This document shows positions 1 through 10,433 of a DNA stretch of 64,000 nucleotides, one piece after another. The notes beneath the pieces were generated by a model, which was not told the DNA's origin, did no database searches, and worked only from the letters and a program-made list of their open reading frames with translations. Position 1 is the stretch's first letter; each line of letters starts with the position of its first letter. Source of the stretch: Silvimonas amylolytica (GTDB lineage Bacteria > Pseudomonadota > Gammaproteobacteria > Burkholderiales > Chitinibacteraceae); assembly GCF_014645555.1 (NCBI RefSeq), contig NZ_BMLY01000001.1, positions 887,939 through 951,938 on the forward strand, in the 5' to 3' direction. The translations under genes and the position numbers were made by a program.

Positions 1-224
1 ACTCCGGCGGCCGGCTGACGATCACCATCGAGGCGCCCGACGATGCCCAACTGTTTGTGCGTTTCACCTACAACACACCGCTGCCGGAAACCGTCGCGCC
101 GGGCAGCGACGATGCCAGTGATGCGTACTTTGCTTCTTATGTGAAATCCGCATACCACGCCGCGGATGTCGATACGGTTCGACGCATTCGTGAACTCGCC
201 GCCGCTGGCCAGCTCAGGTCTTGA
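1..224 (+). CDS. C-terminal end of an unidentified protein (5' truncated)
   Basis: An open frame runs in from the left edge and stops with TGA at 222-224, giving about 73 residues. The visible part begins with a beta-strand-like stretch (LTITIEAPDD, then LFVRFTYN) and ends in a charged helical segment (VRRIRELAAAGQLRS). I do not recognise the family. The reading frame is supported by codon usage like that of its neighbours and by a factor-independent terminator 27 bases after the stop. Confidence 0.5.
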   Translation, partial: SGGRLTITIEAPDDAQLFVRFTYNTPLPETVAPGSDDASDAYFASYVKSAYHAADVDTVRRIRELAAAGQLRS

Positions 225-250
225 GATCAAGCAATACTTAATCCAGCAAG

Positions 251-276
251 GCCGGGCTTAATACCCGGCTTTTTTT
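251..276 (+). terminator. Rho-independent terminator of the left-edge gene
   Basis: GCCGGG (251-256) pairs with CCCGGC (264-269) around a 7-base loop and is followed by seven T residues. It ends the partial gene at 1-224 and argues that rarD is transcribed separately. Confidence 0.8.
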
Positions 277-298
277 GACTCTGCAAAAAAGACAAATC

Positions 299-1174
299 AT
301 GCGTCAAGGCGCTATCCAAGCATCGCTGGCTTACCTGATCTGGGGCCTGCTGCCGCTTTATCTCAAATCACTGCACGGCGTTGCGCCACTGGAAATTCTC
401 CTGTGCCGTATGGTCTGGGCGTTGTTTTTCCTGATTGGCGTGTTGCTCTGGCGCCGCCATTGGGCATGGCTAGGTCAGGCCGTACGCCAGCCACGGTTGA
501 TCGGCATTTTCATGCTGAGTGCGCTACTGCTGTCGACCAACTGGTTTTTGTATATCTGGGCGGTTACTCATAACCAGGTCATTGATGCCAGCCTGGGGTA
601 CTTCATTAATCCGTTGATCAGTGTGCTGCTGGGCGTGGTGTTTCTGCATGAACGCTTGCGAGTGGGTCAATGGACCGCCATCGCCGTGGCCGCAGCGGGC
701 GTGGTCTGGCTGACGCTCCAGGCGGGCCATTTACCATGGATTGCGCTGGGTCTGGCGGGTTCTTTCGGCGTGTATGGTTTGCTGCGCAAGACCGCACCAC
801 TGGGTGCGCTGGAAGGCCTGACACTGGAGACGCTGGTGCTGTTCCCGTTTGCGCTGATCTGGTTGAGCGTGTTGGCCAGCAAGGACCAAAGTGCGTTAGT
901 GGGCGGCGCGCCCCTCTTGCAGGGGCTACTGGTGCTGGCTGGCCCGATTACCGCCATCCCGCTGCTGCTGTTTGCCGCTGGTGCGCGCAAGATTCCGCTC
1001 TCGCTGCTGGGGCTGCTGCAATATATCGGCCCGACTGTTCAGCTGTTGCTGGGTGCATTGCTCTGGCATGAGCCATTCTCAGGCCCGCGTTTGCTGGGCT
1101 TTAGCGTGATCTGGCTGGCCTTGGTGCTCTACACTGCGGAAGGATTTTTTGTGGCGCGGATGAAAAAAGCCTGA
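299..1174 (+). CDS. rarD: EamA/DMT-family transporter RarD
   Basis: Ten-helix inner-membrane permease of the drug/metabolite transporter superfamily, RarD subfamily (named in E. coli for chloramphenicol sensitivity; substrate not established). The opening ASLAYLIWGLLPLYLKSL, the internal NWFLYIWAV and the ASLGYFINPLISVLLG segments are typical of RarD, and the 291-residue length fits. The ATG at 299 is preferred over an in-frame TTG at 275, because that TTG sits in the T-run of the upstream terminator. It is a single-gene unit convergent with the dehydrogenase at 1199-2083. Confidence 0.85.
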   Translation: MRQGAIQASLAYLIWGLLPLYLKSLHGVAPLEILLCRMVWALFFLIGVLLWRRHWAWLGQAVRQPRLIGIFMLSALLLSTNWFLYIWAVTHNQVIDASLGYFINPLISVLLGVVFLHERLRVGQWTAIAVAAAGVVWLTLQAGHLPWIALGLAGSFGVYGLLRKTAPLGALEGLTLETLVLFPFALIWLSVLASKDQSALVGGAPLLQGLLVLAGPITAIPLLLFAAGARKIPLSLLGLLQYIGPTVQLLLGALLWHEPFSGPRLLGFSVIWLALVLYTAEGFFVARMKKA

Positions 1175-1198
1175 GCCTGATTCATCCGCCTGTGTCGC

Positions 1199-2083
1199 TT
1201 AGTGCTTCAACCCCGCGTCTTCTCGCGCCAGACGGGCAATGGCCGACCAGTCAGCACCAGACAGCCCTTGCGCCATGCCACGCACGAAACGATCACGCAC
1301 GACGCTGGCAAACGGCAAAGGCACATCATGCGCTTCGGCCGCCTGCAGCACCAACCGGTTATCTTTCGCGCCCAGGGGGAGCGCAAAGCCGGGTTTCATG
1401 TAACCCCCCGTGGCGATGAGGTTGCCGTAAATCTGGTAGACCGGGGCACCAAAGATTGAACCAGTCAGGACTTCCAGCAGTTTTTCCGGTGCCACCCCGG
1501 CTTTCTCTGCCAGCGCTGCGCCCTCGCCCAGACCTTCGATCACGCAACTGATCAGAAAGTTACCAATCAGTTTGACCACGGCAGCTTGTGGCGGCTGTTC
1601 ACCCACCTCAAACAGTTTCTGCCCGACAGCTTCCAGTACTGGCCGCACTTGGGTAATGTGCTCCGCTTTGCCTGCAGCAGCGACAAACAGCTTGCCTGCC
1701 GCAGCCGCATCCGGACGACCAAACACGGGTGCAGAAACCAGCCCGGAACCATGCCGCTCGTGCACGGCAACCAGTGACTCGACCAATGCCTGGCTGACCG
1801 TGCTCATGCTGATGTGGATGGCATTCTGGCCCAGTCCTGCCAGCAAACCCTCCTCACCCAGCGTCACCGCCTGCAACGCGTTGTCATCTGCCACCATGGT
1901 GATCACAGCGTCCTGCCCTTGCGCCAGGGCACGGGGGCTGGCCGCCCAGATTGCACCTTCGGCCAGCAAACTGTCTGCCTTGTCTTTGCTGCGGTTGTAA
2001 ACCGTCAGCGTATGGCCAGCCTTCAAGATATTGTGAGCAATGCCCACGCCCATGCTACCCAAGCCAATCAGCCCGATTTTCAT
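1199..2083 (-). CDS. NAD(P)-dependent 3-hydroxyisobutyrate dehydrogenase-family oxidoreductase (GarR-like)
   Basis: Beta-hydroxyacid dehydrogenase of 294 residues. An N-terminal Rossmann motif GLIGLGSMG (residues 4-12) binds NAD(P), and the catalytic lysine is K171 in VVKLIGNF, followed by the C-terminal all-helical domain. Family members include tartronate-semialdehyde reductase, 3-hydroxyisobutyrate dehydrogenase and succinic semialdehyde reductase; the sequence alone does not fix the substrate. It starts 18 bases after the old yellow enzyme gene on the same strand, so the two form a probable operon under the operator at 3225-3250. A role in reducing or detoxifying carbonyl compounds is an inference from that pairing. 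Confidence 0.85.
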   Translation of the reverse strand: MKIGLIGLGSMGVGIAHNILKAGHTLTVYNRSKDKADSLLAEGAIWAASPRALAQGQDAVITMVADDNALQAVTLGEEGLLAGLGQNAIHISMSTVSQALVESLVAVHERHGSGLVSAPVFGRPDAAAAGKLFVAAAGKAEHITQVRPVLEAVGQKLFEVGEQPPQAAVVKLIGNFLISCVIEGLGEGAALAEKAGVAPEKLLEVLTGSIFGAPVYQIYGNLIATGGYMKPGFALPLGAKDNRLVLQAAEAHDVPLPFASVVRDRFVRGMAQGLSGADWSAIARLAREDAGLKH

Positions 2084-2101
2084 CGCGGTATCTCCGTTAT
2101 T

Positions 2102-3250
<1,149 letters not shown>

Positions 3251-3396
3251 GTCAAGCGTTTTTCGCGATGCAGCACGACCTCAGTGTAGATATTGCACAA
3301 GCCCGTATTTATGCCAGGAGCAACTTGCGCCAACGCAAAGGTGAGTTGTCAGGCGACCAGTACATTTTTGATTCTTTGATAATTCAGGAATGTGAC

Positions 3397-4110
3397 ATGC
3401 CGCCAGATACCACTACCGCCCTGCCCCTTGTCGATCCTGATTACGATGGCGTACCTGAATACCTGATCGACGTTTACGACTGGGCCTATGTCAACCCGCG
3501 CCAGGTCAAGCGACTGGACCACAACTGGGTTGTGAAAACGCTCCTGTTTGGTAACGATCAACGCCTGATGCGCGCTTACCTTAACGAGGTAAAACCGGGC
3601 GACACCGTCTGGCAAGTGGCGCACGTTTATGGCGACCTGGTGCAGCGTGTCGCGCAAAAAGTAGGCCCGACCGGAACCTTTCACCTGACCGACGTCACAC
3701 CGGCCCAGGTCCGGCATGGCAACGCCAAACTTTCGGGTTTGCCATGGGCCCATGTATTCCGGGCCGATGCCGCCAGTTTTGCCAGCCATGCCACTTATGA
3801 CGTGGTTTGCAGCTTCTTTTTGTTGCATGAGGTGCCGGAATCCAAAAAACAGGCGATCGTCGATCACATGCTGGCACGCGTACCGCCCGGCGGAAAAGCC
3901 GTGTTCGTGGACTACCACCGCCCTCGACCCTGGCAACCTGTGGGCTGGTTGTTGCGCCTTGTCAACGCGTGGCTGGAGCCGTTTGCCTTTGCGCTCTGGA
4001 ACAAGAGCATCCCCGAATATGCCCGCCACAGCGGAGACTTTTGCTGGACGCGCCGCACGTTTTTTGGCGGTGTTTACCAGTGCACCGTCGCCACACGCCC
4101 CCACCGCTGA
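3397..4110 (+). CDS. rquA: RquA, rhodoquinone biosynthesis enzyme (class I methyltransferase fold)
   Basis: 237-residue protein resembling RquA, which converts ubiquinone to rhodoquinone for low-potential anaerobic electron transport. Visible family marks are VPEYLIDVYDWAYVNP near the N-terminus, LLFGNDQRLMRAYL, and a SAM-binding loop reading QVAHVYGDL in place of the usual GxGxG of methyltransferases. Further on come FFLLHEVPESKKQ, GGKAVFVDYHRPRPWQP and LEPFAFALW. A longer frame reaches back to 3268, but the ATG at 3397 has a CAGGAA ribosome-binding site and gives the expected family start. It stands alone, divergent from the old yellow enzyme. Recognition is from remembered family motifs, not a search. 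Confidence 0.8.
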   Translation: MPPDTTTALPLVDPDYDGVPEYLIDVYDWAYVNPRQVKRLDHNWVVKTLLFGNDQRLMRAYLNEVKPGDTVWQVAHVYGDLVQRVAQKVGPTGTFHLTDVTPAQVRHGNAKLSGLPWAHVFRADAASFASHATYDVVCSFFLLHEVPESKKQAIVDHMLARVPPGGKAVFVDYHRPRPWQPVGWLLRLVNAWLEPFAFALWNKSIPEYARHSGDFCWTRRTFFGGVYQCTVATRPHR

Positions 4111-4412
4111 ACCCACCTTGATCAACGCGTCGCCATGACTCTCTGTCGAAACCCCTCGACTCATGGCGTCGCTTGCGTATAATGTGCTTTCGCGTAGTTT
4201 GCTAGCCGGTCTCAATTTCTGATCGTAGCCTGTGCAATCGCATATCCGCCCTGCCGAGTGACACTCGCCTGACCGGCAACCGCTCCAGGAATCTTCGGAA
4301 CTACGCAGAGCGCATCCAGTCTTCGCTGTTCCCACACACGACATTCCTGTATCCGCCACCGGACTGGCGCAGCTATTGCTGCAATGGCCGATACACGCTC
4401 TGGAGTTAATTA
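4111..4412 (+). promoter_or_regulatory. rhlE promoter and long 5' leader
   Basis: This 302-base gap carries a likely sigma-70 promoter: TCGACT (4156-4161), a 16-base spacer, then a perfect TATAAT (4178-4183). Transcription from here leaves a leader of about 220 bases before the rhlE ATG. Long leaders are known on cold-induced DEAD-box helicase mRNAs; whether this one is regulatory is inference. No open frame in it looks like a gene. Confidence 0.55.
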
Positions 4413-6251
4413 ATGACTTTTTCCGCTTTAGGACTTGCGGACGAACTTGTGCGTGCCGTGACCGAACTTGGTTACACGGACCCAACCCCTATTCAGACAC
4501 AGGCAATCCCCGCCATTCTGGCCGGCCAGGACGTAATGGCAGGTGCCCAGACTGGTACGGGTAAAACGGCAGGCTTTACGCTGCCTATCCTGCAAAAGCT
4601 GTTGGCCAGCCCGATCAAGGTCAAGCGTGGTGAACACGCTCCGATCCGTGCTCTGGTGCTGACTCCGACGCGAGAACTCGCGGCGCAGGTTGAAGAAAGC
4701 GTGCAGGAATACGGCAAGTACGCCGGGCAAAAATCCCTCGCCATGTTTGGCGGCGTCAGCATCAATCCGCAGATCAAGGCACTGAAAGGCCGCGTGGATA
4801 TCCTGGTATCCACCCCGGGGCGTCTGCTGGATCACGCCCAGCAAGGCACGATTGATCTGTCGACTATCGAAATCCTGGTGCTCGACGAAGCCGACCGCAT
4901 GCTGGACATGGGTTTTATCCACGATATCAAGAAAGTGCTGGCCCTGTTGCCGGCACAGCGCCAGAACCTCTTGTTCTCAGCCACGTATTCGGACGAGATC
5001 AAACAACTGGCCGACAACCTGCTCAACAGCCCGGTGCTGATTGAAGTCGCACGGCGCAATGCCACGGTCGAAGCCATCACGCAGAAAATCGTGCTGGTTG
5101 ATCGCGAGAAAAAACGCCACCTGCTGGCGCACCTGATCAAGGAACACAACTGGTTCCAGGTATTGGTGTTTACGCGTACCAAGCATGGTGCTAACCGCCT
5201 GGCCGAACAGTTGACCAAGGAAGAAATTCCGGCACTGGCCATCCACGGCAACAAGAGCCAGTCGGCCCGTACTCGCGCACTGACCGAATTCAAGGCCGGC
5301 ACCTTGCAAGTACTGGTGGCGACCGACATCGCCGCACGCGGTATTGATATCGAAGAACTGCCGCACGTGATCAATTTCGAGTTACCGATGGTGGCCGAAG
5401 ACTACGTGCACCGCATTGGCCGTACCGGCCGCGCCGGCGCTGAAGGTGAGGCGTTGTCGCTGGTCTGCGTCGACGAAATGCGTCTGCTGTCTGACATTGA
5501 AAAACTGATCAAACGCGCTCTGCCGCGCGAGATCATCACCGGTTTCGAACCGGACCCGAACGCCAAGCCGGAACCGATCGAATCCGGTCGTCGTGGTCGT
5601 CAGCAGCAACAGCAAGGTCGTGGCCGCAATCAGCAACAACAGCGCCGCGAGCGTCCACAACGCGAACGCGCACCGGCCGAAGCCAGTGCTGAAGGCGCTG
5701 TGGAAGCCAGCTCGAACGCCGAAGGCGCTGCGCCGGCCCGTGAAGGTGGCGACAACCGCCGACGCCAGAACCCGCGCAACAACAATCGCAATGGCAAGCC
5801 GCGTCAGGAAGGCCAGGGCGGTAGTCAGAATGGCGGTCAGGGCGGTCAACGCGCTGAAGGTCAGCAACGCCGACAGGGGCAGCAAAGCCAGGGCCGCAAC
5901 GGCAGCAATGGTCAGCAGCGTGATGGCCAACAGCGTGACGGTCAGCCGCGCGGCGAAGGTGGCAATCGTGGCAATAATGGCCAGCAACAGGGCCGTCGCA
6001 ATGATCGTCAACAGCAAGGTCAAGGTCAGGGCCAGAATCGCAGCGGCGGTACCGGTGGTGGCCAGCGCGACAACAATCGCAGTGGTGGCAATAACAGCAA
6101 CCGCAGCACCGCCAGCGGCCAGGGTCAGAAAACCGACAAGAACCTGCGCGAAGCGATCATGCGTGGCGACGCCCAGCCGACTTCTAACGAGAACACCCCC
6201 GTTTCGGCATGGTTCGACCAACCACGCCGTACACACGGGCGTCATCGCTGA
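4413..6251 (+). CDS. rhlE: DEAD-box ATP-dependent RNA helicase RhlE
   Basis: 612-residue helicase that remodels RNA in ribosome assembly and mRNA turnover. The two RecA-like domains show the Q motif [10 protein letters not shown] (21-30), Walker A AQTGTGKT (45-52), PTRELA, TPGR, DEAD (158-161), [13 protein letters not shown] and [10 protein letters not shown]. From about residue 390 the chain becomes a roughly 200-residue low-complexity tail of Q, R, G and N repeats, as in many betaproteobacterial RhlE proteins, where the tail probably binds RNA and may promote condensates (inference). It ends with a short ordered motif, [17 protein letters not shown]. Single-gene unit with its own promoter and terminator. 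Confidence 0.93.
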   Translation: MTFSALGLADELVRAVTELGYTDPTPIQTQAIPAILAGQDVMAGAQTGTGKTAGFTLPILQKLLASPIKVKRGEHAPIRALVLTPTRELAAQVEESVQEYGKYAGQKSLAMFGGVSINPQIKALKGRVDILVSTPGRLLDHAQQGTIDLSTIEILVLDEADRMLDMGFIHDIKKVLALLPAQRQNLLFSATYSDEIKQLADNLLNSPVLIEVARRNATVEAITQKIVLVDREKKRHLLAHLIKEHNWFQVLVFTRTKHGANRLAEQLTKEEIPALAIHGNKSQSARTRALTEFKAGTLQVLVATDIAARGIDIEELPHVINFELPMVAEDYVHRIGRTGRAGAEGEALSLVCVDEMRLLSDIEKLIKRALPREIITGFEPDPNAKPEPIESGRRGRQQQQQGRGRNQQQQRRERPQRERAPAEASAEGAVEASSNAEGAAPAREGGDNRRRQNPRNNNRNGKPRQEGQGGSQNGGQGGQRAEGQQRRQGQQSQGRNGSNGQQRDGQQRDGQPRGEGGNRGNNGQQQGRRNDRQQQGQGQGQNRSGGTGGGQRDNNRSGGNNSNRSTASGQGQKTDKNLREAIMRGDAQPTSNENTPVSAWFDQPRRTHGRHR

Positions 6252-6271
6252 TCGGTGAGGACTTCTGCTTC

Positions 6272-6300
6272 AAAAAACCCGGCCCCGGCCGGGTTTTTTT
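6272..6300 (+). terminator. Rho-independent terminator of rhlE
   Basis: An AAAAAACCCGG arm pairs with CCGGGTTTTTTT 21 bases after the rhlE stop. The hairpin is rich in A before and T after, so it could act on both strands. Confidence 0.85.
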
Positions 6301-6753
6301 ATATCTGCCCCTCCCACTTCGTCTTCCCTTCATACCTCAGAATCCAGCACGCCTGCCGCAGGTGCGTTGTCGTTGACACACTCCTTTCCGCGCCTGGATT
6401 TCTGCGTCCACAAGCAGGATAAATCAAGCGTCTGCCAGCTTGTCACTGCTTTCCGCCGTAACCATTTTGTCCGCCTCCATTTGGCGGTTTCGTCCATCCC
6501 CTTGTTGCACTGCACTCAGCCAACCCCAGCGTTCACGGGCATTGCGGCGATGCAGCTTGCGCCACCCCGGTGCACAGGTGTCCTGTTTTGTGCATTGATT
6601 CAGCAGAAAATTACATTGGTATAAGGATTGCCCTGGAGCACGATTTGCCAAGCTTTTGATCACCGAAAGCTGATCCGGCCACATCGGGCAAAACCTACGC
6701 TTTGCCCCAAAAAAGTGCCGGCAAATAACCCACTGAAAATGAAGGAGTTGATG
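6301..6753 (+). promoter_or_regulatory. Gene-free region with ytfQ promoter
   Basis: About 450 bases with no credible gene. Near its right end an extended -10 promoter is visible: TTGATT (6595-6600), a 19-base spacer, and TGG-TATAAG (6617-6625). The AAGGAG ribosome-binding site at 6742-6747 selects the ytfQ start at 6754. I could not find a copy of the LacI-1 operator (TTTACACG type) in this stretch. Confidence 0.5.
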
Positions 6754-7719
6754 ATGAATAAATCGGGCACGCGCGTATTGGCCACGTTGATGGTCGCCGC
6801 AGGAGTCATGCTCTGTAGCACGTTCTCTCACGCAGCAGACAAGCTGGTATTGGGTTTTGCGCAAGTTGGGGCAGAAAGCGAATGGCGTACTGCCAATACC
6901 GAGTCGATCAAGAGCAGCGCCAAAGAAGCTGGCGTGGATCTGAAATTCTCTGATGCGCAGCAAAAACAGGAAAACCAGATCAAGGCTATCCGTTCCTACA
7001 TTGCGCAGAAGGTAGATGTCATTGCGTTCTCGCCGGTAGTTGAGTCGGGCTGGGAGCCGGTGCTGCGTGAAGCCAAAGCGGCCAAGATCCCGGTGATCCT
7101 GACCGACCGCGCCATCAAGGTGTCGGATGACTCGCTGTACACCGCGTTTATTGGTTCAGACTTCCTGGAAGAAGGTCGTCGTGGTGGTCGCTGGCTGGAA
7201 GACCATTACAAGGGCGCACAAGGTCCAATCAATATTGCTGAACTGCAAGGCACCGTGGGTTCTGCACCGGCCATTGACCGCCATAACGGTCTGATGGAAG
7301 TGATCAAGAGCGATGATCGCTTCAAGATCCTGGCCAGCCAAAGCGGCGACTTCACCCGTGCCGGTGGCAAGCAAGTGATGGAAGCCATGCTCAAGTCTTA
7401 TGGCAAGCAAATCCAGGTGGTGTACTCGCACAATGACGATATGGCCATTGGCGCGATTCAGGCCATTGAAGAAGCGGGCCTGAAGCCGGGCAAGGACATC
7501 ATCATTGTGTCGTTTGACGCAACCAAGGGCGGCTTCCAGGCCATGATGGCCGGCAAGATGAACGTTTCTGTCGAGTGCAGCCCGCTGCTGGGTCCGCAGT
7601 TGATGGAAACCGCCAAGCTGGTCGCCGCTGGCAAGTCGGTTCCCAAGCGCATCGTGACCAAAGAAACCGTGTTCCCGATGGAAACCGCTGCGGCTGCCTT
7701 CCCGTCGCGCAAGTATTGA
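6754..7719 (+). CDS. ytfQ: Galactofuranose-type ABC transporter, periplasmic binding protein YtfQ
   Basis: 321-residue periplasmic sugar-binding protein (type 1 fold). A Sec signal peptide runs to about residue 26 (LCSTFSHA/AD). The sequence follows E. coli YtfQ closely: LGFAQVGAESEWRTANT, QQKQENQIKAIRSYIAQKVD, GWEPVLREAK, ELQGTVGSAPAIDRHNG, SQSGDFTR and YSHNDDMAIGAIQAIEEAGLKPGKD. E. coli YtfQ binds galactofuranose and related sugars. It is the first gene of a four-gene operon and is followed by a strong hairpin. ATG 6754 sits 6 bases from AAGGAG; ATG 6751 is an alternative. Confidence 0.9.
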   Translation: MNKSGTRVLATLMVAAGVMLCSTFSHAADKLVLGFAQVGAESEWRTANTESIKSSAKEAGVDLKFSDAQQKQENQIKAIRSYIAQKVDVIAFSPVVESGWEPVLREAKAAKIPVILTDRAIKVSDDSLYTAFIGSDFLEEGRRGGRWLEDHYKGAQGPINIAELQGTVGSAPAIDRHNGLMEVIKSDDRFKILASQSGDFTRAGGKQVMEAMLKSYGKQIQVVYSHNDDMAIGAIQAIEEAGLKPGKDIIIVSFDATKGGFQAMMAGKMNVSVECSPLLGPQLMETAKLVAAGKSVPKRIVTKETVFPMETAAAAFPSRKY

Positions 7720-7743
7720 TCGCGCCGTTCGCACAACGCTGAC

Positions 7744-7790
7744 TGACAAGTGTCCGGGGACGGTGCAAACCGTCCCCGAATACCTTGTCA
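7744..7790 (+). promoter_or_regulatory. Two-tier hairpin between ytfQ and ytfR
   Basis: Inner arms CGGGGACGG (7755-7763) and CCGTCCCCG (7770-7778) are nested within TGACAAG (7744-7750) and CTTGTCA (7784-7790). No T-run follows, so it looks like an mRNA 3'-end stabiliser or processing site that keeps the binding-protein message more abundant than the ATPase and permeases, as known for other binding-protein operons. Confidence 0.65.
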
Positions 7791-7830
7791 TCCGCCTGTT
7801 TATTGAGGTTTGTGCCACAAGGACCGCACG

Positions 7831-9369
7831 ATGAATGCTGCCGCCTCTGACCTGCCGCACCAGAATACGGGTGAGGCCATCTTGCACATGACCGGGATCG
7901 AGAAACGGTTCCCTGGCGTGCATGCACTCAAACAAGTTGAGTTTCGCCTGTTTCCTGGCGAAATCCACACGCTTATGGGCCAGAACGGCGCCGGTAAATC
8001 CACGCTGATCAAAGTGCTCACCGGCGTGCACCCGGCTGATGCTGGCCAGATTGTTTTCGCGGGTAACGCCGTCAAGCTCGACTCGCCCGAAGCGGCCGAA
8101 GCCGCCGGTATCCGCACCGTTTACCAGGAAGTAAACCTCTGCCCCAACCTTTCGGTGGCAGAGAACATCTATATTGGCCGTTTTCCGCGCAAGGCCGGTC
8201 GGATCGACTGGCCCACAATGCATGAGAACGCCCGCACGTTGCTGGCCACGCTCTCGCTGGATCTGGATGTCACCCGCGCACTGGATGCCTACCCGATTGC
8301 AATCCAGCAAATGGTGGCCATTGCGCGTGCGCTCAGTGTCGACGCCAAAGTACTGATTCTGGATGAACCGACCTCCAGCCTGGATGAAGATGAAGTCCAG
8401 AAGCTGTTTACCCTGCTGCGACAATTGAAAGCGCGGGGCATGGCGATCCTGTTTGTGACGCACTTTCTGGAACAAACCTACGCCGTATCAGACCGCATTA
8501 CCGTGCTGCGCAACGGCGAGCGCGAAGGCGAGTATCTGGCGCGTGATCTGCCACGGCTGACGCTGATCCACAAAATGGTAGGGCGAGAGATCGATCCTGA
8601 TCAACTGGCCAAACCACAATGGGCCGACAGCAAACCTGGCGACACCTTCATCAACGCGCAAAGCATCAGCCGGCGCGGCAGCATGCAAGCACTGGATCTG
8701 GATATTCGCGCAGGCGAAGTACTGGGCCTGGGCGGCTTGCTGGGATCAGGGCGCACTGAAACCGCCCGGCTGCTGTTTGGCGTAGACAAATGTGAAAGCG
8801 GCGATCTGAACGTGGGCGGTCAAACCGCCAGGTTCTCTTCCCCGCGTGATGCCATCAAGGCGGGCATTGGTTATTGCCCGGAAGACCGCAAGTCTGAAGG
8901 GATCATTGCCGACCTCTCGGTGCGCGAGAACATCATCCTGGCACTGCAGGCTCGTCAGGGGTTGTTTCGTTATCTGCCACGCAAACGGCAAGAAGCCATT
9001 GCCAACGATTACATCCAGCATCTTGGGATCAAAACGCCGCATGCCGAACAACCGATCGGTCTGTTGTCTGGCGGCAACCAGCAAAAAGCCCTGCTGGCAC
9101 GGTGGCTGGCCACTGACCCAAAAATGCTGATCCTGGATGAACCCACACGCGGCATCGATATGGCCGCCAAGCTGGAGATCATGGATCAGGTGCTGGCTTT
9201 GTGCCGCAAAGGTTTGGCGATCTTGTTCATTTCTTCCGAGATGAGCGAGGTGGTGCGGGTCAGCAACCGCATTGCGGTGCTGCGTGATCGTCACAAAGTG
9301 GGCGAGCTCCCTGCTGGTCAGACGAATGAACACGCAGTCTTTCACATGATTGCCGGAGGCGAACAATGA
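7831..9369 (+). CDS. ytfR: Galactofuranose-type ABC transporter, double ATPase subunit YtfR
   Basis: 512-residue sugar-importer ATPase with two fused nucleotide-binding domains (CUT2 class). Domain 1 has Walker A GQNGAGKST (residues 50-58), Walker B LILDEPTSSLD and KRFPGV near the start. Domain 2 has the usual degenerate P-loop GLLGSGRTE, the signature [15 protein letters not shown] and a second Walker [12 protein letters not shown]. The ATG at 7831 has AAGGA 7 bases upstream and is preferred to a TTG at 7810. The stop overlaps the next start by 4 bases. Confidence 0.92.
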   Translation: MNAAASDLPHQNTGEAILHMTGIEKRFPGVHALKQVEFRLFPGEIHTLMGQNGAGKSTLIKVLTGVHPADAGQIVFAGNAVKLDSPEAAEAAGIRTVYQEVNLCPNLSVAENIYIGRFPRKAGRIDWPTMHENARTLLATLSLDLDVTRALDAYPIAIQQMVAIARALSVDAKVLILDEPTSSLDEDEVQKLFTLLRQLKARGMAILFVTHFLEQTYAVSDRITVLRNGEREGEYLARDLPRLTLIHKMVGREIDPDQLAKPQWADSKPGDTFINAQSISRRGSMQALDLDIRAGEVLGLGGLLGSGRTETARLLFGVDKCESGDLNVGGQTARFSSPRDAIKAGIGYCPEDRKSEGIIADLSVRENIILALQARQGLFRYLPRKRQEAIANDYIQHLGIKTPHAEQPIGLLSGGNQQKALLARWLATDPKMLILDEPTRGIDMAAKLEIMDQVLALCRKGLAILFISSEMSEVVRVSNRIAVLRDRHKVGELPAGQTNEHAVFHMIAGGEQ

Positions 9370-10433
9370 ACACGGCCACGACTGAGGCCACCGGCTGGCA
9401 CAAAGTGCTGGTACGGCACCCGCTGTTTTTGCCGGTGCTGACACTGATTGTGCTGTTGCTGGTGAACCGTGCGTTCAACGCGCATTTTTTTCATATTGAG
9501 AACAAGGATGGCCACCTGTTTGGCAGTCTGATCGACATCCTCAACCGCGCTTCGCCGCTGGCACTCGTGGCCCTGGGCATGACACCCGTGATTGCCACGC
9601 GCGGGGTAGATGTGTCAGTGGGTGCGATCGTCGCCATTAGTGCCGCTACGGCGGCGGTACTGATTGGCGGGCAGATGCATATCGTCAATGGTGTCGAGGT
9701 TTACGTCAGCAATGTGCCGTTGCCGGTCGCCATTGCCGGTGCGCTGGCTGTAGGTTTGCTGTGCGGCTTGTGGAATGGCGCACTGGTGGCCTACGTGGGC
9801 ATGCAGCCCATCATTGCCACATTGATCCTGATGGTAGCCGGACGCGGCATTGCGCAATTGCTGACAGCCGGGCAGATCATTACCATCTACTACCAGCCCT
9901 ATTTCTTCCTGGGAGCGGGTTTCCTGGGCGGATTGCCGTTTGCGCTGTATATCGTCGCGGCGGTGGGAGTGGTGTTGTGGTTCTTCACACAACGCACTGC
10001 ACTGGGCCTGTTTGTGACCGCCATTGGCATCAACCCGACCGCATCTTACTTTGCCGGGATCAAGGCCCGCGCCATCATGCTGTGCGTGTATGGTTTCTCT
10101 GGCCTGATGGCGGGCGCTGCAGGGTTGATCATCAGCTCCAATGTGAAAAGCGCCGACGGCAACAACGCCGGCTTGCTGATGGAACTGGATGCCATTCTGG
10201 CGGTGACATTGGGTGGCACCTCCCTGGCGGGCGGGCGTTTTAGCCTCGTGGGCTCTTTGATTGGTGCGTTGATCATCCAGACGCTGACCTACACCACGTA
10301 TTCCATCGGTGTCCCTCCAGAAGCCAATCTGGTGGTCAAGGCCGTGGTGGTGTTCATTGTCTGCGTGGTGCAGTCCGAACCCATGCGCAAGCTGATCATC
10401 CGTGATCCGATCCTGCAGGGAGCCAGCCGATGA
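9366..10433 (+). CDS. ytfT: Galactofuranose-type ABC transporter permease YtfT
   Basis: 355-residue inner-membrane permease of the ribose/galactofuranose (CUT2) class. The family marks are GMTPVIATRGVDVSVGAIVAIS, GLWNGALVAYVGMQPIIATLILM, and the cytoplasmic coupling region GINPTASYFAGIKARAIML. It overlaps ytfR by ATGA at its start and yjfF by 4 bases at its end, indicating translational coupling. Together with YjfF it forms the heterodimeric membrane channel. Confidence 0.9.
   Translation: MNTATTEATGWHKVLVRHPLFLPVLTLIVLLLVNRAFNAHFFHIENKDGHLFGSLIDILNRASPLALVALGMTPVIATRGVDVSVGAIVAISAATAAVLIGGQMHIVNGVEVYVSNVPLPVAIAGALAVGLLCGLWNGALVAYVGMQPIIATLILMVAGRGIAQLLTAGQIITIYYQPYFFLGAGFLGGLPFALYIVAAVGVVLWFFTQRTALGLFVTAIGINPTASYFAGIKARAIMLCVYGFSGLMAGAAGLIISSNVKSADGNNAGLLMELDAILAVTLGGTSLAGGRFSLVGSLIGALIIQTLTYTTYSIGVPPEANLVVKAVVVFIVCVVQSEPMRKLIIRDPILQGASR

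Noticed and set aside
275-298. TTG start for rarD at 275
   Set aside because: It lies in the T-run of the preceding terminator and would add eight residues not typical of RarD.
5382-6245. Long open frame antisense to the RhlE tail, rich in A, T and L
   Set aside because: It is a mirror of the repetitive GGC/CAG-type codons of the tail; it has no ribosome-binding site and no domain, and overlaps a secure gene.
7156-8475. 439-codon open frame antisense to ytfQ and ytfR
   Set aside because: It crosses two confidently identified genes and their spacer on the opposite strand, and its translation shows no family motif.
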